Source: Allobosea psychrotolerans (GTDB taxonomy: Bacteria > Pseudomonadota > Alphaproteobacteria > Rhizobiales > Beijerinckiaceae). From it: 64,000 nucleotides of DNA. Position numbers and translations under genes: made by a program. Below are positions 55,602-64,000 of the stretch, piece by piece; position 1 is the stretch's first letter, and each line of letters opens with the position of its first letter. The notes beneath the pieces are model-generated. The model saw only the letters and a list, made by a program, of their open reading frames with translations, searched no databases and had not been told where the DNA came from. The stretch lies in assembly GCF_002917105.1 (NCBI RefSeq), contig NZ_PQFZ01000001.1, forward strand, positions 434,001 to 498,000. Reading direction: 5' to 3'.

Positions 55602-56405
55602 TCAGGCCGTCCGAGCTTCCCGGGTCATGGCGAGCAGATCGCGCAGGGTGGTGATCGTCGAGGCGTCGGCGACGCCGTCGACCTTCTCCTGCCGCCAATG
55701 GCGCTGGAAGGCCGCGACCACGGCTTCAAGCCTCTCGTCGAAGACGCCGTCGACCGTCACGCCATAGCCCAGCATGGCGAACATCGCCTGCAGCGCCTCG
55801 ACCGGTTGGCCGCTCTCGCCACGCGCCAGGAAACGGCCGCTGCGGATCGGAGCGGGGTCCGCCCAGACACCGACGCCGCCTTCGGCGAAATGGCGCCAGG
55901 GGAATTTCTCGCCGGGGTCGATCTTACGGCCGGGCGCGATGTCGGAATGAGCGAGCACGCGCTCGGGCGGAATGGCCCAGCGCTCGCAGATGTCGCGGCA
56001 CAGGTTCAAGGTCGCCGCGATCTGTTCGGGCAGGAAATCGGGCAGGCCGCCGGGATGGCCGGGATTGGCGATCTCGATGCCGATCGAGCAGGAGTTGATG
56101 TCGGTCTCGCCGGCCCAATGCGAGGCCCCGGCATGCCAGGCGCGGCGCTCCTCCGGCACGAGTTGCAGCGTGTGGCCGTTCTCGAAGACGAAATAATGCG
56201 ACGAGACCTGCGAGACCGGGTTGCACAGCCATTGCAGCGCTTCGCCGGCGTCGCTCATGCCGGTGTAATGCAGGATCAGCATGTCCGGGCGGCGGGCCGG
56301 GGCGTCATCACCGGTGCCATTGCCGCCGGGCTTGCGCTCGCCATGGTTCGGAGACGGAAAGATCCTGGCCGCGAAGCGGCTGTCGGGGTGGATGGTCTGG
56401 TTCAT
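55602..56405 (-). CDS. amiD: N-acetylmuramoyl-L-alanine amidase (AmiD-type)
   Basis: 267 residues. The Amidase_2 domain has the zinc ligands His46 (LILHYTGM), His153 (VLAHSDIAPG) and Asp163 (KIDPGEKFPW), with the conserved WHAGASHW and NSCSIGIEIANPG. The C-terminal peptidoglycan-binding domain (about 195-260) has LQAMFAMLGYGVTVDGVFD and VVAAFQRHWR. No signal peptide is evident, so it may recycle anhydro-muropeptides in the cytoplasm like AmpD. Lies 11 bp downstream of the DjlA-like gene. Confidence 0.9.
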   Translation of the reverse strand: MNQTIHPDSRFAARIFPSPNHGERKPGGNGTGDDAPARRPDMLILHYTGMSDAGEALQWLCNPVSQVSSHYFVFENGHTLQLVPEERRAWHAGASHWAGETDINSCSIGIEIANPGHPGGLPDFLPEQIAATLNLCRDICERWAIPPERVLAHSDIAPGRKIDPGEKFPWRHFAEGGVGVWADPAPIRSGRFLARGESGQPVEALQAMFAMLGYGVTVDGVFDERLEAVVAAFQRHWRQEKVDGVADASTITTLRDLLAMTREARTA

Positions 56406-56416
56406 GCTGGGTTCTC

Positions 56417-57166
56417 TCAGGCCGGCTCGCGCGGGCGCTTGGTCGCCAGGCCGCGTTCCGCCTCGATTACATCCCAGGCGGCGTTGATCGCGGCGAGGCG
56501 GCGCGTGGCGATGGCCACAGCCTCCTCGGGCAGGCCGCGCGCGATCTCGCGGTCGGGATGGGTCTGCGCGACCAGCTTGCGATAATGCTGCTTCAAGGCG
56601 GCGTCGTCCATTTCACGCGTCGCGCCCAGCACCAGATAGGGGTCGTCGGGTCGGCGCATATGGCGCGCCTCGATGCGGGCGAAACCGGCCTCGGCGATGC
56701 CGAAGATCGTCGCGACGTCGCGCAGATAGGCGTGCTCGTCCTGATGGATCGCGCCATCGGCCGCCGCGATCAGGAACAGCCCGTCGAGAACGTCCTCGAG
56801 CAAGGCAGGCTCGTCGCGGAAGGCTTCCGCGATCTGCGTCGCATAGGCCTCGAAGCCGGCGCTGGTCTGTTTGGCGAGGTCGAACAGGCGTTCTATGCGG
56901 GCCTGCTGGTCGGGCGGTACGATGACGATACGCCGGAAGGCGGCGATCTCGTCACGCGTCACGACGCCGTCCGAGCGCGCCATCTTGGCTGCAAGCGCGA
57001 CCAGCCCGGTGGTGAAGACGAGTTCGCGCGGGGCCGGCCCGAACGGCGCGCCCTCCCGGTCGACCAGGACATGGCCCGCGACCGCGCCGATCAGCGCGCC
57101 GAGCGGGCCGCCGAGCGCAAGACCGAGGCCGCCACCGCTCAGCGCCCCCCAGAATGACGAAACCAT
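56417..57166 (-). CDS. DjlA-like TerB/J-domain co-chaperone
   Basis: 249 residues. A glycine-rich N-terminal membrane segment (SFWGALSGGGLGLALGGPLG ... VAGHVL) as in DjlA, a TerB helical domain (about 45-165: TTGLVALAAKMARSDGVVTRDE ... FLIAAADGAIHQDE) and a C-terminal J-domain (about 180-245) with PYLVLGATREMDDAALKQHY and the essential HPD in AQTHPDREI. Would stimulate DnaK at the inner membrane. Operon with amiD downstream. Confidence 0.92.
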   Translation of the reverse strand: MVSSFWGALSGGGLGLALGGPLGALIGAVAGHVLVDREGAPFGPAPRELVFTTGLVALAAKMARSDGVVTRDEIAAFRRIVIVPPDQQARIERLFDLAKQTSAGFEAYATQIAEAFRDEPALLEDVLDGLFLIAAADGAIHQDEHAYLRDVATIFGIAEAGFARIEARHMRRPDDPYLVLGATREMDDAALKQHYRKLVAQTHPDREIARGLPEEAVAIATRRLAAINAAWDVIEAERGLATKRPREPA

Positions 57167-57555
57167 GATAGGGGCGACTCCCGGCCTGACCTGGTGGATG
57201 AGGATAGTGACGAAGGGCCGCGTCGGACAGGCCGGCTCGGCGCGGGATGGTGCGGTTGGCGATATTTTTTTCGACGTGGCGTCGCCCAAGAGGCGATTTC
57301 ACCACTCCGGCCGTGAAATGCGTCCTCAATGGGGCAATGTCTTCGGTCGAAGTTGCCGCTGCGTCAACGCAATCCCTGGTTGCTCGCTTTTGATTCGAAT
57401 ACATGCCGAATACTCCAGCGATAAATATTGAATAATTTCCTGTTGATAGTGCGTAAGCATAGCTTTGTTTTGCGTCGGGTCAGATTATAGTCACATTTAC
57501 TGATCATTTGCCTCTGCCCTTCAGCCATGTTCCAGCATGAAGGGTAAAGTTGATC
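57167..57555. other. AT-rich divergent promoter region
   Basis: 389 bp between the DjlA-like gene and the lytic transglycosylase. The part 57395-57535 is markedly AT-rich. A possible plus-strand promoter is TTGTTT-N15-TATAGT (57465-57491). No gene seen. Confidence 0.4.
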
Positions 57556-58170
57556 ATGCGATATACCACAAGCGCCGCCGCCATTTTCGCGATTTGCCTC
57601 GTCGGATTTCAGCCTGCCAGGGCTGAATCGGTCAACGACGAAAAGGATGCGCTGGCGTTCATCGTGAGGGACGCCGAGATTGCTCGCGAGAAGGCTGCCG
57701 CGCAGGGTGGGCACGAGGCCGTGAAGACAGACAAGGCCTCGCAGGCCCGGCTTGCCCGCTCCGGGAAGACGGCTCCTGCGCTGGCCGCGCCGGCCGGTTC
57801 CGAAGGTCTCAAGGCGCTGGTCGCTCGTCATGCCGCGGCCAATGGCGTGCCGTTTGCGCTGGCCGATGCCGTCGTGCGGATCGAGAGCCGTTATAATCCC
57901 CGCGCCACTCATGCCGGCAATTACGGCTTGATGCAGATCCGCCACCAGACCGCGCGCGGCCTGGGCTATACCGGCGGGGCGGGCGGCCTGCTCGACGCCG
58001 AGACCAATGCGCGCTTCGCGATGAAATATCTGGCTCAGGCCTACCGCCTGGCCGGCGGCGACACCTGCAAGACCGTGATGAAATATCAGAGCGGCCACAT
58101 GACCGAGCGCATGAGCGGCGCCAACCGGACCTATTGCGCCAAGGTCCGCACCATCACCGCCCATAGCTGA
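57556..58170 (+). CDS. Soluble lytic transglycosylase (SLT family)
   Basis: 204 residues with signal peptide MRYTTSAAAIFAICLVGFQPARA. After an Ala/Lys-rich linker the SLT domain starts LKALVARHAAANGVPFALADAV with catalytic Glu110 in VRIESRYNP, then GNYGLMQIRHQTARGLGY and the closing MKYLAQAYRLAGGDTCKTVMKYQSG (in two parts). Cleaves the glycan strand of peptidoglycan to anhydro-muropeptides. Directly upstream of rnpB. Confidence 0.92.
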   Translation: MRYTTSAAAIFAICLVGFQPARAESVNDEKDALAFIVRDAEIAREKAAAQGGHEAVKTDKASQARLARSGKTAPALAAPAGSEGLKALVARHAAANGVPFALADAVVRIESRYNPRATHAGNYGLMQIRHQTARGLGYTGGAGGLLDAETNARFAMKYLAQAYRLAGGDTCKTVMKYQSGHMTERMSGANRTYCAKVRTITAHS

Positions 58171-58187
58171 GCCGCGGCCCGACTGGC

Positions 58188-58216
58188 TTGACGCGGCGCG
58201 CCCAAGCGCGCACTAG
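58188..58216 (+). promoter_or_regulatory. rnpB promoter
   Basis: TTGACG-N17-CACTAG; the RNA 5' end is expected about 6 bases downstream, where the P1 stem begins. Confidence 0.7.
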
Positions 58217-58221
58217 CGACC

Positions 58222-58630
58222 CGCCAGTCGGCCGGACGGCCGCTCCCGTTCGCGGGGGAGGGAAAGTCCGGGCTCCACGGAAACACGGTGCCGGATAACG
58301 TCCGGCGGGGGCGACCCCAGGGAAAGCGCCACAGAGATCGAACCGCCTTCTGCCAAGCGCTTCGGCGCCTGCGTGCGAAGGTAAGGGTGAAAAGGTGCGG
58401 TAAGAGCGCACCGCGGACCCGGCAACGGGGACGGCATGGCAAGCCCCACCGGGAGCAAAACCGAATAGGGACGATGCTCTCCGCGCAAGCGGGGAGGGGC
58501 CTGTTTCTGAGCCTTGTCGTCCGGGTTGGTTGCTCGAGGCGCGCAGCAATGTGTGTCCCAGAGGAATGGCCGTCACGTCGGGGGAGCGATCCTCCGGCCA
58601 TCCAGAACCCGGCTTATAGGCCGACTGGCA
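58222..58630 (+). ncRNA. rnpB: RNase P RNA, bacterial class A
   Basis: Catalytic RNA of ribonuclease P, which matures tRNA 5' ends. The P1 helix pairs GCCAGTCGGCC (58223-58233) with GGCCGACTGGC (58619-58629). Conserved core elements seen are GGAGGGAAAGTCCGGGCTCC (CR-I), the ACGGAAACACGGTGCCGGAT region, the P10/11 area with GGTGAAAAGGTGCGGTAAGAG, the GGCAACGGGGACGGCA CR-IV region and the 3' AGAACCCGGCTTATAGGCC (CR-V). About 409 nt, normal size. The short open frames across it are spurious. Confidence 0.96.
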
Positions 58631-58803
58631 ATTCTCGACCGTCCGGAAATTCTACTCCGGCGGACATCCGAGGCAATCGTCCGCGCTTCCGGTGCTCACG
58701 GACCAACGTCCGCTCCGCTCCGGTTCTCGACGATCGCCCCGGCTGCCTCACCGGAGCGAATTTCCGGAGCGGTCGCCCGAGGCTGTGGGGCTTGTCCCCA
58801 AAA

Positions 58804-59226
58804 TCACGCCACCTTCAGTTCGACGTCGATATTGCCCTTGGTCGCGTGCGAGTAGGGGCAGACGATATGGGCCTTCTGGACCAGGTCTTCGGCCACGGCC
58901 TTGTCGATGCCCGGTACCGAGATGGTCAGCTTGACCGCGATGCCGAAGCCTGCGCCGTCATCGCGCGGGCCGATGCCGACATCGGCGCTGACGCGGGCGT
59001 CTTCGGGAATCTTCACCTTTTCCTTTCCAGCGACGAATTTCAGCGCGCCGAGAAAGCAGGCGGAGTAGCCGAGCGAGAACAGCTGCTCGGGATTGGTGCC
59101 GTTGCCGCCACCGCCGCCGAGTTCCTTGGGCGTGTTGAGCACGACATCGACATTGCCGCTGTCGGTGGCGGCCTTGCCCTCGCGGCCTCCGGTGGCGGAG
59201 CCGTGGGCGGTGTAAAGAATCTTCAT
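58804..59226 (-). CDS. ohr: Organic hydroperoxide resistance protein Ohr
   Basis: 140 residues, OsmC/Ohr fold. Peroxidatic Cys57 in LGYSACFLGALKFV and resolving Cys123 in AHIVCPYSHATKGN; starts MKILYTAHGSATGGREG as typical Ohr. Reduces organic and fatty-acid hydroperoxides using lipoyl thiols. Divergent from its MarR-type repressor, with a palindromic operator between. Confidence 0.95.
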   Translation of the reverse strand: MKILYTAHGSATGGREGKAATDSGNVDVVLNTPKELGGGGGNGTNPEQLFSLGYSACFLGALKFVAGKEKVKIPEDARVSADVGIGPRDDGAGFGIAVKLTISVPGIDKAVAEDLVQKAHIVCPYSHATKGNIDVELKVA

Positions 59227-59316
59227 CGGGGATCTCCTTGGTCTTGGTGATCGTTCGACCGGTCGCGATGCGGCGCCGGTTGATCGGTGAGCTTGCAATG
59301 ACGATTTAGATCGTGC

Positions 59317-59329
59317 ACAATTAAATTGT
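59317..59329. promoter_or_regulatory. OhrR operator
   Basis: ACAATT-A-AATTGT, a perfect palindrome in the ohr-ohrR intergenic space, matching the AT-rich palindromes bound by OhrR proteins. Confidence 0.75.
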
Positions 59330-59432
59330 CAACGATCAAAATGAGCCCGCTCACATTGAGTTGATTGCGTCGCCGGCTGCATTCTGGTTTTCCGTGTGCA
59401 GGAGGCGGCGGCTGGTGCCGGGAAGGGAAGCG

Positions 59433-59897
59433 ATGACGGCTGATAAGGTTCCCGAGCAGCATTCGCCCCGGCTGGAGGATCAGCTTTGCTTCGCCGTCTA
59501 TCAGGCCGGCCATGCCTTCAACCGTGTGTATCGTTCGGTGCTGGCCGAGCTCGGCCTGACCTATCCGCAATATCTGGCCATGCTCGTGCTGTGGGAATGT
59601 GACGGGTTGACGGTGAAGGCGATGGGCGAGCGGCTCATGCTCGATTCCGGCACGTTGACGCCGCTGCTGAAGCGACTGGAGGCGGCCGGTCTGATCCGCC
59701 GCGAGCGTGATCGCGAGGATGAGCGGCAGGTGCGCTTATCCTTGACGGCGCAGGGCGAGAGCCTGCGCGAGAAGGGGCGCTGTGTTCCCGACAGCATGGC
59801 GCGTGCGCTCGGCGGCGCGCTGGAATCCAAGGGCCGGCTGCTGGAGCAGTTGAACGCCTTGCGCGATGCGCTGCTTGCAGCGGCCGAGCCCGCCTGA
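59433..59897 (+). CDS. ohrR: MarR-family organic-hydroperoxide sensor OhrR
   Basis: 154 residues. Reactive Cys19 in LEDQLCFAVYQAGHAFNR at the position of the sensing Cys of OhrR; winged helix GLTVKAMGERLMLDSGTLTPLL, then RLEAAGLIRRERDREDERQV. The start at 59433 follows GGGAAG. Oxidation of the Cys releases it from the operator and induces ohr. Confidence 0.94.
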   Translation: MTADKVPEQHSPRLEDQLCFAVYQAGHAFNRVYRSVLAELGLTYPQYLAMLVLWECDGLTVKAMGERLMLDSGTLTPLLKRLEAAGLIRRERDREDERQVRLSLTAQGESLREKGRCVPDSMARALGGALESKGRLLEQLNALRDALLAAAEPA

Positions 59898-60258
59898 GGC
59901 GCAACAGAAGCCTCTGAATTATTTCGCATGGGCTATCGTCTGAGCGGCTGCCACATGGTCGCCGCGCAGGCGGTTTCGGCGTCAATCCGCGCGTGCTTAC
60001 GGATACTTAACCTTAACGGGCTGTGATGGGGCGAAGCATCGGCAGGCACCTGTCGGCGCATGCGATTCCATTGACGCCCATAAGAACCCATGCTATCCCA
60101 AATCATCCCGTCGAAGCAGACAGGCGACAGTCAGGTCAAGGTCCGTGTGCCGCGCGGATTTCGGCCCGCCCTCGCGCTTTGCCTGCTTCGACGGGGTGTC
60201 GTGCCCCCAGCTGTTGCCGGGCCGGGCATGCATGTGAAGAGCAGGCCGGGAGGCGGCG
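59898..60258. other. Upstream region of the division/cell-wall cluster
   Basis: 361 bp without a recognisable gene. It should hold the mraZ promoter; two TTAACC-like words near 60006-60016 are suggestive, but no clear set of MraZ-binding repeats was found. Confidence 0.35.
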
Positions 60259-60741
60259 TTGACAGACCGCTTCGTCTCGAACTTCACCAATCGGCTCGAC
60301 GCCAAAGGGCGCGTGTCCATTCCCGCGAGTTTCCGATCGATCCTGGCGAAGGACGGCTACGAGGGGCTTTACGTCCATCGCACGCTCGACCTGCCGGCGC
60401 TGGATGCGGGTGGCCACGCCTTGCGGGCTACGATCGACGATATCCTGGCGCGCTTCTCGCCTTTCTCGGACGAATGGGAATTGTTGTCGACGGCTCTGAA
60501 CGGCGCCTCGGAGGTGCTGAAAGTCGATCCGGAGGGACGCATCATGCTCAGCGAGGCGCTGAAGACGCATGCCGGCATCGGCGATGCGGTGACCTTCGTC
60601 GGCCACGGCCACAAGTTCCAGCTCTGGGAGCCTGCCCGCTTCGAGGCTCATCTGGAGGCGGCGCGGACGCGCCTGCGCGACGTCAAGCGCAGCCTGGGAG
60701 CATCGTTGCCTACGCCAGCCACTTCGGGGGTGGGGACATGA
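60259..60741 (+). CDS. mraZ: Transcriptional regulator MraZ
   Basis: 160 residues from a TTG start with GGGAGG 6 bases upstream. Two SpoVT/AbrB-like halves: [20 protein letters not shown] and [14 protein letters not shown], typical of MraZ. Forms ring oligomers that bind upstream of mraZ and repress the dcw cluster. The stop overlaps the rsmH start by ATGA. Confidence 0.95.
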   Translation: MTDRFVSNFTNRLDAKGRVSIPASFRSILAKDGYEGLYVHRTLDLPALDAGGHALRATIDDILARFSPFSDEWELLSTALNGASEVLKVDPEGRIMLSEALKTHAGIGDAVTFVGHGHKFQLWEPARFEAHLEAARTRLRDVKRSLGASLPTPATSGVGT

Positions 60742-61778
60742 GAGGGCGTCGCAGGCCCGACGAGGTCGCGATCGACACAGGTGCCCGCCATGTGCCGGTG
60801 CTGCTGGCCGAGGTTCTGCAGGCGCTCGCACTGCGGCCGGGCGGCCGCTATCTCGACGGCACCTTCGGGGCTGGCGGCTATGCCCGCGCTTTGCTCGAGG
60901 CTGCGCCCGGTACGACCCTTCTGGGGCTCGACCGCGATCCGACCGCGATCGCGGGCGGGGCGGATCTCGTCGCCGAGATGGCTGGCCGGCTGACCTTGTC
61001 GCAGGCGCGCTTCGGCGATCTCGCCGAGGAGGCGCAGCGCTTCAAGATGGCGCCGCTCGACGGCGTCGTGCTCGATATCGGCGTCTCCTCCATGCAGATC
61101 GATCAGGCGGAGCGCGGCTTCTCGTTTCGCTTCGATGGGCCGCTCGACATGCGCATGGGGCGGGAAGGCCAAAGTGCTGCCGACATCCTCAACGAGGCCG
61201 AGGAAGGGCTGCTCGCCAATATCTTCTATCACTATGGCGAGGAGCGACGCTCGCGCGCCGTGGCGCGCGCCGTGGTCGAGGCACGGCGCAAGGCGCCGCT
61301 GACGACGACCAAGCAGCTTGCCGATCTCGTTGCCGGCATCGTCCGGACCGAGCCCGGCGGGGCGCATCCCGCGACGCGGGTGTTCCAGGCCTTGCGCATC
61401 GCGGTCAATGACGAGCTCGGGGAGCTGGTCAAGGCGCTCCACGCCGCCGAAACCGTGCTCAAGCCCGGCGGACGGCTGGTCGTGGTGACCTTCCACTCGC
61501 TGGAGGACCGCATCGTCAAGCAGTTCATGGCGACGCGTTCGGGCCGTAGCCCTGCGGGCTCGCGCCACGCGCCCGTGGTCGCCATCGCCGAGCCGACCTT
61601 CAGTCTCGTCTCGAAGGGGGCGGTCGCGCCGACGGAGGCCGAGATGCGGCTCAACCCGCGGGCGCGCTCGGCCAAGCTGCGCGCGGCGGAGCGGCTGGCC
61701 ACTGCCGCGCGAGCCGCCGAGCCCGATCTGGTGGCGCTTGCCGAAGTGCCCGATCCACAGCCGCGCCGGAGGCCCTGA
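60738..61778 (+). CDS. rsmH: 16S rRNA m4C1402 methyltransferase RsmH
   Basis: 346 residues. [15 protein letters not shown], the SAM motif [40 protein letters not shown] with the RsmH insertion, and [15 protein letters not shown]. Methylates N4 of C1402 in the decoding centre. Start chosen at the ATGA overlap with mraZ; the frame is open much further upstream but only in the mraZ-antisense region. Confidence 0.96.
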   Translation: MRGRRRPDEVAIDTGARHVPVLLAEVLQALALRPGGRYLDGTFGAGGYARALLEAAPGTTLLGLDRDPTAIAGGADLVAEMAGRLTLSQARFGDLAEEAQRFKMAPLDGVVLDIGVSSMQIDQAERGFSFRFDGPLDMRMGREGQSAADILNEAEEGLLANIFYHYGEERRSRAVARAVVEARRKAPLTTTKQLADLVAGIVRTEPGGAHPATRVFQALRIAVNDELGELVKALHAAETVLKPGGRLVVVTFHSLEDRIVKQFMATRSGRSPAGSRHAPVVAIAEPTFSLVSKGAVAPTEAEMRLNPRARSAKLRAAERLATAARAAEPDLVALAEVPDPQPRRRP

Positions 61779-61780
61779 GC

Positions 61781-62167
61781 GTGATCAAGCTGCTCCATGT
61801 CGTTGCCATCGGCGCGCTCGTCTCCTCGGCGCTCTATGCCTACACGATCAAATACGGCACCACCCTGGAGGCCGAGCAATTGCAGAAGATCAAGAGCAAG
61901 GCGCAGCGCGAGCGCGAGGCCATCGCCGTGCTCAAGGCCGAATGGCAGTTCCTCACCCGGCCTGACCGCTTGCAGACGCTGGCCGACCGTCATCTCGATT
62001 TGCAGCCTTTCTCGGTGACGCAGGTCGTGCGCGCCTCCGACATTCCCAATCGCGGCCCCAAGGTCGACGCCATCGGCCGCAAGCTCGAGGATCTCGGGCT
62101 GGGCCTGCCGACCGAGACCCCCAGAGATCGCAAGGCGAGTGCAACGACGCCTGGAGGCCGGCCATGA
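61781..62167 (+). CDS. ftsL: Cell-division protein FtsL
   Basis: 128 residues from GTG, 2 bases after rsmH. Short cytoplasmic tip, one TM (LHVVAIGALVSSALYAYTI), then a periplasmic coiled coil (EAEQLQKIKSKAQREREAIA) and the LTRPDRLQTLADRHLDLQP motif of alphaproteobacterial FtsL. Divisome subunit partnering FtsB and FtsQ. The stop overlaps the ftsI start by ATGA. Confidence 0.92.
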   Translation: MIKLLHVVAIGALVSSALYAYTIKYGTTLEAEQLQKIKSKAQREREAIAVLKAEWQFLTRPDRLQTLADRHLDLQPFSVTQVVRASDIPNRGPKVDAIGRKLEDLGLGLPTETPRDRKASATTPGGRP

Positions 62168-63924
62168 GCGTTGAGACGACCTCCGAGCCTGGCGCCGAGG
62201 CGCCGCCGCCGGCACGCCGGCTCTTCAGCTTCCTGCGCGACGTCTTCCGCATGAGCGGCGAGAAGAGCCAGCCGCGCGTCGGCCTGGTGATCCTCGCCTT
62301 CTCCGCGCTGTTCCTCGCCATCACCGGTCGCCTCGTCATGCTGGCGACGCTGCCCGGAGAGCAGGTCGGCCTGCGCCGGGCCACCGCGAATGCGATCTCC
62401 GCCGCGCGGCCCGATATCCTCGACCGCAACGGCGTGGTCCTGGCGACCGATATCAGGACGGTTTCAGTCTTCGCCGAGCCGCGAAATATTCTCGACAAGG
62501 ACGAGGCGACGGAGCTGCTGACCGCCGTCCTGCCCGACCTCGACGCCAAGGAACTGCGCGAGAAGCTCGGCACCAAGAAGGGCTTCGTCTGGGTCAAGCG
62601 CGAGATCACGCCGCGCCAGCAGGCGGAGGTCCACCGGCTTGGCATTCCTGGCGTCGGCTTCGTGCCCGAGAACAAGCGCGTCTATCCCAACGGGCCGGCA
62701 GCCGCCCATGTGCTGGGCTTCGCCAGCGTCGACAATGTCGGCATCGCCGGCATCGAGAAATACATCGACACGCAGGGCCTGCAGGACCTGTACGGGGCAG
62801 GGCTCGCGACGCAAGCCTCCGACCTGAAGCCGGTGACGCTCTCGGTCGATCTGCGCGTCCAGCACCTGCTGCGCGACGAGTTGGTCAAGGGCATGGAGCG
62901 GTTCAAGGCGATCGCCGCCGCTGGCGCCATCCTGGACGTCAACACCGGCGAGGTGCTGGGGCTGGTTTCGCTGCCGGATTTCGACCCGGGCAATCCGGTC
63001 GATGCGCTCGAGAAGGACCGGATCAACCGGATGAATGTCGGCGTCTACGAGATGGGCTCGACCTTCAAGGCGCTGACCATCGCGATGGCGCTGGATTCAG
63101 GCAAGGCCAACATCAATTCGAGCTACTCGACCGCGGGCGGAATGATGCGCTTCGGCCGGCAGGTCATCAAGGAATACCATGGCACGGGGCGCACGCTGAC
63201 GGTGCCGGAGGTGTTCGTGCATTCGTCGAACATGGGTTCGATCAAGATGGCGCTCTCCGTCGGCGTCGAGGGCCACAAGGCCTTCCTGAAGAAGATGATG
63301 CAGCTCGACCGGATGACGACGGAGCTGCCCGAGAGCGCCGCTCCGATCGTTCCGAGCCGCTGGGGCGAGATCAATACGGCGACGATCGCATTCGGTCACG
63401 GGCTCGCGGTCGCACCGATCCAGGCGATGGCGGCGGTGGGTGCGCTGGTCAATGGCGGCACCTTCATCACTCCGACCTTCCTGAAGCGTTCCGAAGAGGA
63501 CGCAAAGAAGACCGGTGTGCGCGTGATCAAGCCGGAGACCTCGGAGGCGATGCGCTTCATCATGCGCCTCAACGGCGAGAAAGGCTCGGCCCGCAAGGCC
63601 GACATCCCCGGCTATTTCGTCGGCGGCAAGACCGGGACGGCCGAAAAGGTCATCAACGGGCGCTATGCCAAGAACCGCAACTTCACCACCTTCACGGCGA
63701 TTACGCCCTCCGACAAGCCGCGCTTCCTCTTTCTTGCGATCTATGACGAACCCAAGGGCTATGCCGAGAGCGGCGGCTATTCGACGGCTGCATGGAACGC
63801 CGGCGTCACCACCGGCAAGCTCATCGAGCGCGCCGCGCCGATCCTCGGCCTGGCGCCGCGCTTCGACCCTCCGACCGCGCCGTTTCCGCTGATGGCGAAG
63901 CTCGGCGCCTGGGGCAGTCGCTGA
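62164..63924 (+). CDS. ftsI: Peptidoglycan D,D-transpeptidase FtsI (PBP3)
   Basis: 586 residues. One TM (about 41-60), a pedestal domain from about 70, then the transpeptidase with active Ser299 in MGSTFKALT, SSN in VHSSNMGSIK and KTG in GGKTGTAEK. The RPDILDRNGVVLATDI box is typical of septal class B PBPs. Cross-links septal peptidoglycan. Last complete gene; the rest of the dcw cluster (murE onward) should follow outside the window. Confidence 0.96.
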   Translation: MSVETTSEPGAEAPPPARRLFSFLRDVFRMSGEKSQPRVGLVILAFSALFLAITGRLVMLATLPGEQVGLRRATANAISAARPDILDRNGVVLATDIRTVSVFAEPRNILDKDEATELLTAVLPDLDAKELREKLGTKKGFVWVKREITPRQQAEVHRLGIPGVGFVPENKRVYPNGPAAAHVLGFASVDNVGIAGIEKYIDTQGLQDLYGAGLATQASDLKPVTLSVDLRVQHLLRDELVKGMERFKAIAAAGAILDVNTGEVLGLVSLPDFDPGNPVDALEKDRINRMNVGVYEMGSTFKALTIAMALDSGKANINSSYSTAGGMMRFGRQVIKEYHGTGRTLTVPEVFVHSSNMGSIKMALSVGVEGHKAFLKKMMQLDRMTTELPESAAPIVPSRWGEINTATIAFGHGLAVAPIQAMAAVGALVNGGTFITPTFLKRSEEDAKKTGVRVIKPETSEAMRFIMRLNGEKGSARKADIPGYFVGGKTGTAEKVINGRYAKNRNFTTFTAITPSDKPRFLFLAIYDEPKGYAESGGYSTAAWNAGVTTGKLIERAAPILGLAPRFDPPTAPFPLMAKLGAWGSR

Positions 63925-64000
63925 GGCGGTGTCGTGATCTTCTCGGTGTCCATCGCCAGCCGTCGGAAACACGACCGTCATTCCGGACAAGCGGTGAAGC
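63925..64000. other. Intergenic end of window with repeat fragment
   Basis: 76 bp after ftsI. The last part, CCGTCATTCCGGACAAGCGG, resembles one end of the TCATCCCGGG-type intergenic repeat seen at 49826-49952. Confidence 0.4.

Noticed and set aside
58131..58601. Minus-strand open frames across the RNase P RNA gene
   Set aside because: The region is explained by a full set of conserved rnpB elements and a closing P1 stem.

Overview
The window is high-GC chromosomal DNA from an alphaproteobacterium of the Hyphomicrobiales, most like Bosea or a relative. The evidence is gene content and order: mcp-cheR-cheD-cheB-cheY, an mraZ-rsmH-ftsL-ftsI start of the division/cell-wall cluster, an HWE-family histidine kinase, DUF1127 proteins, ABC_sub_bind-type solute-binding proteins, an ArsR-methyltransferase/metF/metH operon and dispersed repeats of rhizobial type. 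The genus is an inference from memory of such genes, not from a search.

Layout. 0-4.9 kb: a chemotaxis operon with largely overlapping genes. 5-12.3 kb: metabolic genes (glutathione peroxidase, D-carbamoylase-like amidohydrolase, flavin reductase-like protein, mog, aldo/keto reductase) and a tightly overlapped fliK-like / flhB-C-terminal / GNAT trio on the minus strand. 12.3-27.2 kb: an accessory segment bounded by two related, same-orientation, internally deleted IS5-type elements. Between them lie two DUF1127 proteins, a methyltransferase, a solute-binding protein plus membrane sensor cyclase, a Crp/Fnr regulator, a second class III cyclase with TPR-like repeats, a PAP2 enzyme translationally coupled to a bacterial G1 (eqolisin-like) glutamic peptidase, and a 1030-residue ABC-transporter-like protein whose nucleotide-binding motifs are eroded and which ends in a cyclic-nucleotide-binding domain. 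This is the most unusual part of the window.

27.2-42.2 kb: regulator/enzyme pairs (TetR-SDR, LysR-cupin, MocR-DMT exporter), two small secreted paralogues sharing a C-terminal CQS...VGGFC motif, an MBL-fold hydrolase, ettA, an HWE kinase, an FMN-dependent alpha-hydroxy-acid dehydrogenase, a YitT protein, a GH3 beta-glucosidase and a cold-shock protein. 42.2-47.9 kb: methionine-cycle operon (ArsR-methyltransferase fusion, metF, metH) behind a perfect 16-bp palindrome. 48-57.2 kb: flavodoxin-like protein, Tat-exported FAH-family protein, a small GST/NTF2-like pair, HxlR regulator, a MacAB-type export operon, amiD and a DjlA-like protein. 57.5-64 kb: lytic transglycosylase, rnpB (RNase P RNA) with a good promoter, ohr/ohrR with a shared operator, and the start of the dcw cluster.

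No tRNA, rRNA or CRISPR array was recognised. Intergenic spaces carry several families of dispersed palindromic repeats. All calls rest on reading motifs in the sequence; no database search was run.
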